Source: Candidatus Bathyarchaeota archaeon
GTDB taxonomy: Archaea > Thermoproteota > Bathyarchaeia > 40CM-2-53-6
Length of the DNA: 12,276 bases
Direction: 5' to 3'
Assembly (NCBI GenBank): GCA_005883085.1
Contig: VBAY01000003.1
Coordinates: 1 to 12,276 of the forward strand
In this document: piece by piece, positions 6,076 through 12,276 of the stretch
How the letters are laid out: every line of letters starts with the position of its first letter
Position numbering within the stretch: position 1 is the first letter of the stretch
Translations under genes and position numbers: made by a program
Notes under the pieces: model-generated
Database searches by the model: none
What the model saw: only the letters and a program-made list of their open reading frames with translations
What the model was told of the DNA's origin: nothing

Positions 6076-7788
6076 ATGAAGGCACTCGTACTCTCACTTC
6101 TACTATTGGCATTATTGTCAACCCAGCTTCCCAGCCCAGCGTTGGCTCAGACAAACTGCACTTCGAACACTTGCGCTGTCACAGTAAGCAGATCTATTAC
6201 GACTAACAATTGGGGCGTGACCTTTGTTAGTGATCAGTTCAGTCTAACGACAGGAGCCTCGCCAGTATCCGTATCCCAGATCACGCTCGGCATACCGTCC
6301 TCTTTGGCCAGCCGACTCCGATTCACACAGGCCGTGGACTCGCAATCGAACCAGCTGAGGATCTCGCCACCCACAGTGAAGAGCCTCCCCCTGCCCTTGG
6401 TTGGTAACTACTCGGAGCTGGACATCGCGTTTCCTTCTGCAAAGACTGGCACGTACGGCTTCAACCTCACCAGTGTATATTCCGAGCTGTTGAACTTCAA
6501 TTCGACTTCAAGCAATTACACGTTCGCGTTCGAGCCGTTCCCCCTCACAGATGGGACTTACAACGTTACTAGCGCACAACTTTCGGTAAAAACCGGCGAC
6601 TGGCAATCTCCGACGACATCCTCCGTCGACGGGACGTTCGCCAGTGCCACTTTCACGGCCCAAACCACTACACTAAAGCCCTACAATACAACCATCGCGA
6701 CAATGACGTTCTCTTCGACCACCCAGAGCATCCTACACGTAATCGCAAACCGGACCATAACCCTCGCACAGACCGGCTCGATTCAAGTCACAGACTTTTA
6801 CGACTTAACTAACAAAGGCCACGACCTAACAAGCATCGCTCTGCCTGTTCCAAAGAACGTTCAGAGTGTCATAGCGAGCGACATCATCCCATCAGTAGCA
6901 ACCTTAACCCCTTCAACTGGGCCCGATGGGACGACTTCGGTATCTTTCGCTCCTAGGTTTTTAACCCTGAAAAACGGAGGCTCCTCTTCAACGAGAATCA
7001 CCTACTCCCTCCCTACGCAATCATACTTGACATCGAAGGGATTGGGACGATTTGAGCTAAACTTCCGATTGCTCGACAACGTCAAGTTCTTTGAACCTGT
7101 TTTGCAAATGAAGATATTGACTCCAGTGGGATTCCGCCTCGATTCTCTAAGTGGCCAAACATTCACAATTTCAGGCAACCAGATCCTGGTGCAGGTTTCT
7201 ACGGTCACGCCAATGTCCAACCTGTCGTTTACGATGGACTACCAGCTTGACCCATTCTGGGGAAGCCTCTCGGCCCTTGGATGGGCGGGATTCGCCGTGG
7301 GATCGATCGCGGCCATCATACTCGCAGTCAGGGCCACCGGAACCGGTGGTGTGACAGTTTCAGGCGCTCCGTCGGAGCTGATTGGAAGGTTCGTAGAATT
7401 GTATGATGAAAAATCAGCAATGCGACTGGAAGCGGAAAAGATGGACGAGGACCTCTCAAGGGGAGCTCTTAACCGCCACGAATACAAGAGAAGAAGACGC
7501 GTCATCGATCTACGAATAGCCGAGTTGGACAAGACCTTGGCCCCGATCAAAGACCAATTATCAAAGGCAAATCCGCGTTACCAGGACATGATCAAGAGGC
7601 TTGAGCGAGCGGAGGCAGACATCCAAGTAGTCCGAACCACATCCGCAGACCTCAGAAACCAGTACAGGAGTGCAAGAATAGCTAGAGAACTGTACGAGTC
7701 TCTGATATCAGACCTGGCTAAGAGAAAGGAAAAGGCTCAGCAGACAATGGACACCATAGTCATTAATCTTAGAGAGGAGACTAGGTAA
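6076..7788 (+). CDS. Ribophorin I (Ost1)-like type I membrane protein with cytosolic coiled coil
   Basis: A 570-residue protein from ATG 6076. It begins with a Sec signal peptide (MK, a leucine-rich core, then ALA-Q; predicted cut after residue 24), has a beta-rich outer domain to about 398, one membrane helix (about 399-418) and a 150-residue charged helical cytosolic tail with coiled-coil character. Nine N-x-S/T sequons lie in the outer part (N27, 111, 130, 142, 147, 163, 204, 225, 382). The layout equals that of animal ribophorin I, a subunit of oligosaccharyltransferase, and so do local patterns: NRTITLAQTGSIQV (225-238), APRF (292-295), ITYSLPTQSYL (308-318), FRLLDNV (330-336) and KILTPVGF (346-353). 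This is recalled homology, not a search result. An upstream TTG at 6040 would add 12 residues and fits a leaderless transcript; I prefer the ATG, which gives a classic signal peptide. The next gene follows 26 bases later. Confidence 0.65.
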   Translation: MKALVLSLLLLALLSTQLPSPALAQTNCTSNTCAVTVSRSITTNNWGVTFVSDQFSLTTGASPVSVSQITLGIPSSLASRLRFTQAVDSQSNQLRISPPTVKSLPLPLVGNYSELDIAFPSAKTGTYGFNLTSVYSELLNFNSTSSNYTFAFEPFPLTDGTYNVTSAQLSVKTGDWQSPTTSSVDGTFASATFTAQTTTLKPYNTTIATMTFSSTTQSILHVIANRTITLAQTGSIQVTDFYDLTNKGHDLTSIALPVPKNVQSVIASDIIPSVATLTPSTGPDGTTSVSFAPRFLTLKNGGSSSTRITYSLPTQSYLTSKGLGRFELNFRLLDNVKFFEPVLQMKILTPVGFRLDSLSGQTFTISGNQILVQVSTVTPMSNLSFTMDYQLDPFWGSLSALGWAGFAVGSIAAIILAVRATGTGGVTVSGAPSELIGRFVELYDEKSAMRLEAEKMDEDLSRGALNRHEYKRRRRVIDLRIAELDKTLAPIKDQLSKANPRYQDMIKRLERAEADIQVVRTTSADLRNQYRSARIARELYESLISDLAKRKEKAQQTMDTIVINLREETR

Positions 7789-7814
7789 GAATCCTCCCCC
7801 TGGTCCCGCAATAA

Positions 7815-9068
7815 TTGAAAATCCGCGTAGACGAATACGACACATGGCTGGATCAAGAACTCGAGAAAGCTCTGCGCCCTACAAAGAACAAAGCAGGAAA
7901 ACTCTCCGACGAGACCCGCCGTGCACTTGATGAAGCCCGAAGTTTCTTCGAAGAACTCTCGCGCAAAGCCGATGGAAACCTAGCCACCAAGAAAGACCCA
8001 ATCTCTTATCGAGCCGCTAGAGTTGTGGGACGTGTTGCCCGAGACGCCCTCTCCAGCATAGAAAAAATCCAAATCCCACAAGAAGTAAGCTGGGACTCCT
8101 TCAAGGTTCTACGGGACAACCTCTCCAACACCGCCCGGTCCCTCAGAGAGAGCAGAAACAATACCCAAAGAGAAATCCACGGGCTATACCTATTGGATAT
8201 GCTCTCATTTTCAGGGGTTGTCGAGAGAATAGCGAAAGTAGGAGAGAAAATATCCCAGTTCCTCGAGGGAAGCGGAGAAAACCTCCAACATGCAAAGACT
8301 CTCACCAGCATCGTTGAGACGATCCGTCAAATCGGAATGCAACTTGAAGAGAAGAAGAAGGAGAGTATCGAACTTGAACGAACTCGTGAAGGGCTCTCCT
8401 CCGCCATCAAAGAGCTGTCAAATGAGCTGGAGAAGATTACGTCGAACGACTCTCTCAAACAAGTTCTGGAGATCGAGAAGGAGCTTCGCAAGGAAAGCAG
8501 AGAGTTCAGAACAGACACACTAACCCATCTGAGACGACCCCTCCGAAAACTCAGAGACCTTTCCCAGCGAGGCGAAATCGCCCTAAGATCTGAGGAAAGA
8601 GAAGCACTGGGCGAATATATTCAGTCCCCGTACAGGAGCTTCCTCTCCCGAAACTCAGGACCCTACCTCACCCCTATTCTAACCAACCTCAAGAGTGCTC
8701 TGGACTCGGGCAAGATGGGGCTCAGCCATCGAAAGACCACCAGGGTTGTAGGTCAGCTTGACCAGCTAACGACAACCGAACACCTAGCACAAAAACAGAG
8801 CAAAGGGCGAAACCTTCTAGGTCAACGACAACGACTCCTCCACGACCCGACCTGCAAGAATCTCTATCTGGAAAGGAAAATTGTTCTCAGGAAGATCGAC
8901 GATGGGAAGAAGGACGAGCTTCAAGCCATGGAGAAACTTCACGTGGCAGGGGAAAAGATTCAGGCACTGACCAAGCACTTCGAGGAGCTCTTAGTTCAAG
9001 CAGAATCCAAGACCAAGGAGTACCTATCACGCGACATTCAGATAGAACGACCACGACCGTCCAAATAG
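7815..9068 (+). CDS. Soluble coiled-coil protein, function unknown, in operon with the ribophorin I-like gene
   Basis: A 417-residue protein starting at TTG 7815, 26 bases after the preceding stop, with no own promoter evident and no clear Shine-Dalgarno. It is very rich in Glu, Lys, Arg and Leu and is predicted almost wholly helical. Long heptad-like stretches run from about 175 to 250 and 365 to 405; a less regular middle part (about 255-345) includes SPYRSFLSRNSGPYLTP (271-287). There is no signal peptide, membrane helix, Walker motif or zinc site, so SMC, Rad50 or SbcC labels, which such sequences often attract, are not justified. I do not recognise the family. Co-transcription with a membrane protein that has its own cytosolic coiled coil suggests they bind each other at the membrane, but this is inference. 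Confidence 0.8.
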   Translation: MKIRVDEYDTWLDQELEKALRPTKNKAGKLSDETRRALDEARSFFEELSRKADGNLATKKDPISYRAARVVGRVARDALSSIEKIQIPQEVSWDSFKVLRDNLSNTARSLRESRNNTQREIHGLYLLDMLSFSGVVERIAKVGEKISQFLEGSGENLQHAKTLTSIVETIRQIGMQLEEKKKESIELERTREGLSSAIKELSNELEKITSNDSLKQVLEIEKELRKESREFRTDTLTHLRRPLRKLRDLSQRGEIALRSEEREALGEYIQSPYRSFLSRNSGPYLTPILTNLKSALDSGKMGLSHRKTTRVVGQLDQLTTTEHLAQKQSKGRNLLGQRQRLLHDPTCKNLYLERKIVLRKIDDGKKDELQAMEKLHVAGEKIQALTKHFEELLVQAESKTKEYLSRDIQIERPRPSK

Positions 9069-9116
9069 GTTCCTAGACAATATTGATTCGATAGGCCGGC
9101 ATTCCCGTAGAGCAGG

Positions 9117-9860
9117 CTAGGGCATGCGACTCAAGTCACCGCGTATCTTCCGGAGAAGAGAGTTGAACATGTCAGCGGTTAGTGTGCCTGTCTGAGTGTT
9201 TCTGGGACTGGGATGGTATGACGCAACGACCTTGCGGCCATCTAGCAAGTGGATCTCGAGCCCGTGTTCAAACCTTGGAATCTTAGACGTGAAGAGGTTG
9301 TTCTTCCTCAATAGAGTCATCATAGACCGATAAGCAAACTGCCCAAGGCAGAGGATCACTCTGGACTTATTGCAGATCTCCAATTCAGACTTCAGGAAAT
9401 GAGCACAGTTCGACATTTCTTCGCTCGTTGGTCTATCGTTGGGAGGGACGCATTTTACAGCCGCAGTCATGTAAACGGCATTCAATTTCAGACCGTCATT
9501 AACGTCAACAGAATGAGACTGGTTTGCATATCCTGCTTCGAAAAGCGCCTTAACGAGGAAGTCGGCACTCCTATCCCCAGTGAACACTCTTCCTGTCCGA
9601 TTCCCCCCGTGAGGAGCTGGAGCAAGCCCTATCACGAAAATCGAAGCCGCGATATCACCGAAACCAGGAACGGGACGGCCCCAATAGTTCCAACTCTGAA
9701 ACCCCTTCTTCTTCACACGAGCTACCGATTCACGATATTCGACCAGCCGTCGGCAAGCCCGGCATTCGATAACTTCCTTATTCAGATCGAGAGTCCGCTG
9801 CGTTGGCAAATTCGTAGTCTCGTGGACTATATCCTTATTCATGAGAGCCAGCTCGCTCAT
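9117..9860 (-). CDS. Uracil-DNA glycosylase, family 5 (UDGb), with iron-sulfur cluster
   Basis: A 247-residue DNA repair enzyme that removes uracil (and in some relatives other deaminated bases) from DNA to start base excision repair. Motif A is GLAPAPHGGNRTGRVFTGD (78-96); the Ala-Pro in place of a polar Asp/Asn water-activating residue is the mark of family 5 rather than family 4. The second active-site motif is SYHPSPRNTQTGTLT (214-228). Four cysteines, C33 and C36 (CRAC), C137 (AAVKC) and C152, are spaced as the 4Fe-4S ligands of this group. The start is ATG 9860; a second in-frame ATG at 9842 would drop six residues and cannot be excluded, as no Shine-Dalgarno is visible. It is divergent from the parA-like gene. 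Family call is firm. Confidence 0.93.
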   Translation of the reverse strand: MSELALMNKDIVHETTNLPTQRTLDLNKEVIECRACRRLVEYRESVARVKKKGFQSWNYWGRPVPGFGDIAASIFVIGLAPAPHGGNRTGRVFTGDRSADFLVKALFEAGYANQSHSVDVNDGLKLNAVYMTAAVKCVPPNDRPTSEEMSNCAHFLKSELEICNKSRVILCLGQFAYRSMMTLLRKNNLFTSKIPRFEHGLEIHLLDGRKVVASYHPSPRNTQTGTLTADMFNSLLRKIRGDLSRMP

Positions 9861-10104
9861 TCTGTTAGATCGTCTAATGCTAGATTAACAAATTCAGTGC
9901 AATGTTCGTTGATAAAAGAGTTCAATCTTATCTCTCCATATAAATCGGGACCCTTCAGTCGCTTATATGAGAGGTCCGAAACCCCGAGGATTATTCCCTT
10001 AGAGAGTCAGCGATTCTGACGATATCAGTTCCCCCAGGCGCTTCCATTATCTATTTTCTGCGAATCAATCTCTTAGTAATTATCCAGAATAGAGCCCCCT
10101 AGCA
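9861..10104. promoter_or_regulatory. 244-base divergent intergenic region rich in inverted repeats
   Basis: This AT-rich spacer lies between the glycosylase and parA-like starts. It contains CATATAA (9937-9943) / TTATATG (9963-9969), which looks like two TATA boxes facing each other; GGACC (9948-9952) / GGTCC (9973-9977); and a compact hairpin GTCAG (10006-10010), 5-base loop, CTGAC (10016-10020). None fits a tRNA, and no C/D-box small RNA could be assembled with confidence. The repeats may be promoters, an operator or a partition site for the ParA-like protein; the sequence alone does not decide. Confidence 0.35.
10073..10084 (+). promoter_or_regulatory. Probable TATA box of the parA-like gene
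   Basis: TTAGTAATTATC is centred about 26-27 bases before the ATG at 10105, the distance expected for a leaderless archaeal transcript. No ribosome binding site precedes the ATG, which agrees with that reading. The match to the TATA consensus is only moderate. Confidence 0.4.
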
Positions 10105-10872
10105 ATGATCGTTAGCGTACTGAATAACAAAGGCGGAACCGGAAAGACAACGACCGCAGTCAACCTCGCAACGGCAACTGCGATCGAAGGGAAAAAGACC
10201 CTGATCGTGGACCTGGACCCTCAAGGGAACGCCACAACTGGACTAGGCTTCGAGAAAGCGACCCTCTCTTCAACAGTCTACAACATTCTTTCTCAATCAC
10301 GCAAAGCCGCAGAAGTACTCCTGAACACTCGAATTGAGAAGCTCTCGCTACTACCAAGCAACTTGGATCTAGCAGGCGCAGAAGTCGAACTCTCATCAAC
10401 CCCAGGCAGAGAATACGTGCTCAGAGAAGCAATTAGTCCTATCAAAGACCAGTTCGAACAAGTCGTAATCGACTGTCCACCGAACATCGGACTACTCACA
10501 CTCAACGCCCTAGTTTCATCCGACCTGGTCCTAATTCCAGTGCAATGCGAGTTCTATCCAATGGAGGGACTGCCAACGCTTCTCAAAGTCATGGACCTCG
10601 TAAGATCCCGGTTGAAAGCGGCTTTCGACTACAGGATAATACTGACGATGTACGACCGAAGAACAGCGCTATCACGCCGAGTCATGCAACAAGTCAACGA
10701 AAACTTTGGCGAGCGAGTTCTGAAATCGGTAATCCCCAGATCCGTCCGGATGGCCGAGGCGCCAAGCAAAGGTCTGCCGGGAATACTGTACCGGCCGAGA
10801 AACCCTGCATCGGAACAATATCGCGTACTGGCAAAGGAACTGCTTCAGGTCCAACCACTCGTAGCCGCCTAG
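10105..10872 (+). CDS. parA: ParA/Soj-type chromosome-partition ATPase, without adjacent ParB
   Basis: A 255-residue ATPase of the deviant Walker A (MinD/ParA) class. It shows KGGTGKTTT (9-17) with the signature Lys9 and Lys14, the second motif IVDLDPQGNATTG (34-46), and Walker B VVIDCPPN (120-127). The C-terminal block SVIPRSVRMAEAPSKGLPG (208-226) is typical of chromosomal Soj-like ParA rather than MinD; no amphipathic membrane-targeting tail is obvious. Such proteins dimerise on ATP, coat DNA and move cargo, normally with a ParB-parS partner. No ParB gene, and no DNA-binding N-terminal helix-turn-helix, is present here, so the partner is elsewhere or unrelated. The ATG at 10105 is chosen because the Walker motif follows within eight residues and a TATA-like element sits at leaderless distance. 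It is convergent with the DUF72 gene. Confidence 0.93.
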   Translation: MIVSVLNNKGGTGKTTTAVNLATATAIEGKKTLIVDLDPQGNATTGLGFEKATLSSTVYNILSQSRKAAEVLLNTRIEKLSLLPSNLDLAGAEVELSSTPGREYVLREAISPIKDQFEQVVIDCPPNIGLLTLNALVSSDLVLIPVQCEFYPMEGLPTLLKVMDLVRSRLKAAFDYRIILTMYDRRTALSRRVMQQVNENFGERVLKSVIPRSVRMAEAPSKGLPGILYRPRNPASEQYRVLAKELLQVQPLVAA

Positions 10873-11020
10873 ATTGGGATCCAAGGACGATAAGCCACCC
10901 CAACGCCGTGTACGAGAAATTCACGGCAAACCCCCCACTTTGTGTTCTATGTTCTTCCGTGGCCATAACTCATCATTCGTATCGGGTCTTCCGAAAGTAT
11001 GTCATCAGCATCGGAAACGA
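10873..11020. other. Convergent intergenic spacer, no gene seen
   Basis: 148 bases between the ends of the parA-like gene and the minus-strand DUF72 gene. It has a T-rich patch around 10937-10960 that might help end transcription from the left, but no strong T-run or stable hairpin. No RNA gene or conserved short reading frame was recognised. Confidence 0.3.
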
Positions 11021-11941
11021 TCAGAGAACCGCTCTTTTGAGGGACGCTAGAACGTCGTCTAGAGTCGGATAAGTTCTCTCCGGAAGTCTCTCAAGGACTT
11101 CTCGCGCTCTCGCCCGCTCTTCCCCGCTCTTGTCATAGAGCTTCCATCCTTGTTCCTCTATGAGTTGGGACTTGGTGGTCGGGAACCTTGCATCTTCCTT
11201 CAAGATTTCGCCTAACGATCCAAGCCCGACTTGACCCGTAAGTGAAGGGAACTTTCCAGAACTTACGAAAGTCTTCAAACGCGCAGCATCTCCATACATC
11301 CTGACCCCATGAAATGCGAGGATGCTTTTCTCGAATTTTGGGCCAGAAGCCTTTGTGGCAATGCTTTGAAGCTCGTTGTCGTCAAACTCGTAGATGTTCT
11401 CTTTTCCTTTGCCAAACAGTCTACTGTAAAGAATGCTTGAGTCAACCTCAGGGTCTTGCGTAGAAAGGTCAACACAATGTACGGCGTTGTGGTCATGTAG
11501 AATGTTCAACGTATCCCGTGTTGGCTCACCTCCACGAAACTCGATGGCGATACGGGTCTCACCGAGACTTATCGTTGAAAGAACGCTGTTCAGTTTGGAA
11601 CCGAGCTCTCTGTCTCCAACAAGCGCCTTCGGAATTAGGACCGTTAGAACACCTGCCTTCAGGTGTCTGCAAGTCCTTTCCATGGAATCAATTATGCGGA
11701 CGGTCTTGGGGGTCAACTCTAATCGATGAAGTTCAGCAAGATCCCTCTGACACCGAACCGAGAACTCGAACTCAAGCGGGACTCGCCTGCGCCAGCTCGC
11801 TACTGCAGATGGATTCGGTATCCTGTAGTAGGTGCTGTTTACTTCCACGAAATCGTATACTGATGAGTATGCTTTCAGCCGGTCGCCGTTGGGGAGATTG
11901 AAGTAGTCCCAACCGCCCGCGCCGATCCGAATCTGACCCAT
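11021..11941 (-). CDS. DUF72 (YecE-like) TIM-barrel protein with extra C-terminal domain
   Basis: A 306-residue protein. The N-terminal DUF72 signatures are IRIGAGGWDY (4-13), YDFVEVNSTYYRIPNPSAVASW (29-50, the family's VEiNsTFYrlP block) and FEFSVRC (58-64); FHGVRMYGDA (210-219) lies near the end of the barrel. The biochemical function of DUF72 is unknown; the barrel resembles metal-dependent sugar isomerase and endonuclease IV-type folds. Residues about 240-306 are an addition beyond the usual barrel, with FPTTKSQLIEEQG (253-265) and VLERLPERTYPTLDDV (282-297), a pattern I associate with the small DUF2795 domain. The first glycine-rich motif is also less typical than in its neighbour. ATG 11941 has no clear Shine-Dalgarno. 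It is divergent from a second DUF72 gene 51 bases away. Confidence 0.85.
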   Translation of the reverse strand: MGQIRIGAGGWDYFNLPNGDRLKAYSSVYDFVEVNSTYYRIPNPSAVASWRRRVPLEFEFSVRCQRDLAELHRLELTPKTVRIIDSMERTCRHLKAGVLTVLIPKALVGDRELGSKLNSVLSTISLGETRIAIEFRGGEPTRDTLNILHDHNAVHCVDLSTQDPEVDSSILYSRLFGKGKENIYEFDDNELQSIATKASGPKFEKSILAFHGVRMYGDAARLKTFVSSGKFPSLTGQVGLGSLGEILKEDARFPTTKSQLIEEQGWKLYDKSGEERARAREVLERLPERTYPTLDDVLASLKRAVL

Positions 11942-11977
11942 AGCTTCTTCAGACGCTTTGCAGCCCCGGATTTAGGC

Positions 11978-11984
11978 AAGAGGT
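11978..11984 (+). promoter_or_regulatory. Ribosome binding site ahead of a DUF72 gene that lacks a normal start codon
   Basis: AAGAGGT is a good Shine-Dalgarno match. Nine bases after its AGAGG core lies ACG (11993-11995), in frame with a canonical DUF72 sequence. This is exactly where an ATG would be expected. Confidence 0.5.
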
Positions 11985-11992
11985 AGGCGAAG

Positions 11993-12276
11993 ACGAGTCG
12001 GTTACTTCTAGGGACGTCCGGGTGGTCGTACCCAGAATGGGTAGGGGTATTCTATCCAACCTCTACCGAGAGCAAACTGAAACACTACACGCAAGTATTT
12101 CCAACCGCCGAGATCGATTCCACATTCTATGCGTTCCCTCAGCCCGGCACGGTGTTAGGCTGGAACAGATTCTCTCCAAAGGAATTCATCTTCTGCGCGA
12201 AGATTCCCCAAATCATCACCCATGACAAACTGGCTGAGATCGGTCCTTCCTTGGAGTCTGAACTGGATCGCTTTGC
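11993..12276 (+). CDS. DUF72 (YecE-like) protein, N-terminal part, non-standard ACG start or start-codon mutation
   Basis: The frame runs open to the right edge, so the C-terminus is missing. The translation gives the canonical DUF72 beginning: LLLGTSGWSYPEWVGVFYP, then LKHYTQVFPTAEIDSTFYAFP, and FIFCAKIPQIITHDKL. An in-frame TAG at 11984-11986 and the absence of any in-frame ATG, GTG or TTG before the conserved GTSGW motif leave no ordinary start. Starting at ACG 11993 gives a protein beginning M/T-SRLLLGTSGW, a normal length for the family, with a Shine-Dalgarno at the right distance. So either ACG is used, the base was misread, or the gene has recently lost its start. This copy is closer to the DUF72 norm than its divergent neighbour. 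Confidence 0.75.

Noticed and set aside
7815..9068. SbcC/SMC-type ATPase
   Set aside because: There is no Walker A, Walker B or signature motif; the resemblance is only coiled-coil composition.
9117..9860. Family 4 uracil-DNA glycosylase
   Set aside because: Motif A reads GLAPAPHGGNRTGR, the family 5 form, rather than the GEAPG/GEGPG form of family 4.
9399..10019. 206-residue plus-strand reading frame
   Set aside because: Most of it is antisense to the uracil-DNA glycosylase; the rest covers the intergenic repeats, and no protein family is recognisable.
9937..10020. C/D-box or H/ACA small RNA
   Set aside because: No convincing RTGATGA C box with a paired CTGA D box; only simple inverted repeats are visible, so no RNA gene is called.
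10545..11072. 175-residue plus-strand reading frame after parA
   Set aside because: It overlaps parA in another frame and extends into the spacer and antisense to DUF72; its composition is that of a shadow frame.

Overview
The window looks like chromosomal DNA from an archaeon of moderate GC content, most likely in the TACK/Thermoproteota group (Nitrososphaeria- or Bathyarchaeia-like); an Asgard origin cannot be excluded. The signs are: glycine dehydrogenase split into two genes, an archaeal/eukaryotic-type GlcNAc-1-phosphate transferase, a family 5 uracil-DNA glycosylase, archaeal TATA elements at leaderless spacing from start codons, and frequent TTG/GTG starts. The lineage is inferred from gene content only. 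No rRNA, tRNA, CRISPR array or insertion sequence was recognised.

Layout. 1-450 (minus) is the N-terminal part of a divergent FtsZ-family gene that runs off the left edge. 611-3529 (minus) is the two-gene gcvPA-gcvPB operon. From a shared promoter region, 3623-4905 (plus) reads a membrane GlcNAc-1-phosphate transferase coupled to a small two-helix membrane protein. These end against 4902-5972 (minus), an ATP-grasp enzyme of unknown substrate. A second divergent promoter region separates the ATP-grasp gene from a plus-strand pair: a secreted, glycosylation-sequon-rich, single-pass membrane protein with a cytosolic coiled coil (6076-7788), and a 417-residue soluble coiled-coil protein (7815-9068). 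9117-9860 (minus) is a family 5 uracil-DNA glycosylase. 10105-10872 (plus) is a Soj/ParA ATPase with no ParB beside it. The right end carries two divergent DUF72 genes, 11021-11941 (minus) and 11993 onward (plus, cut by the edge).

Most interesting point. The membrane protein at 6076-7788 matches eukaryotic ribophorin I (Ost1/RPN1, a subunit of oligosaccharyltransferase) in architecture and in several motifs: signal peptide, about 375 residues outside the cell, one membrane helix, and about 150 residues of helical cytosolic tail. The match is made from memory of the family and needs a profile or structure search. About 1.4 kb away lies the enzyme class that starts lipid-linked glycan assembly for N-glycosylation (the Alg7/DPAGT1 family). 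Together they suggest an archaeal N-glycosylation neighbourhood with a eukaryote-like accessory subunit, possibly with the 417-residue coiled-coil protein as an undescribed partner.

Other points of note are the FtsZ-like protein with a degenerate T3 loop, a DUF72 gene with a good ribosome binding site but ACG where the start codon should be, a DUF72 protein with an added C-terminal domain, and an orphan ParA preceded by a palindrome-rich spacer.
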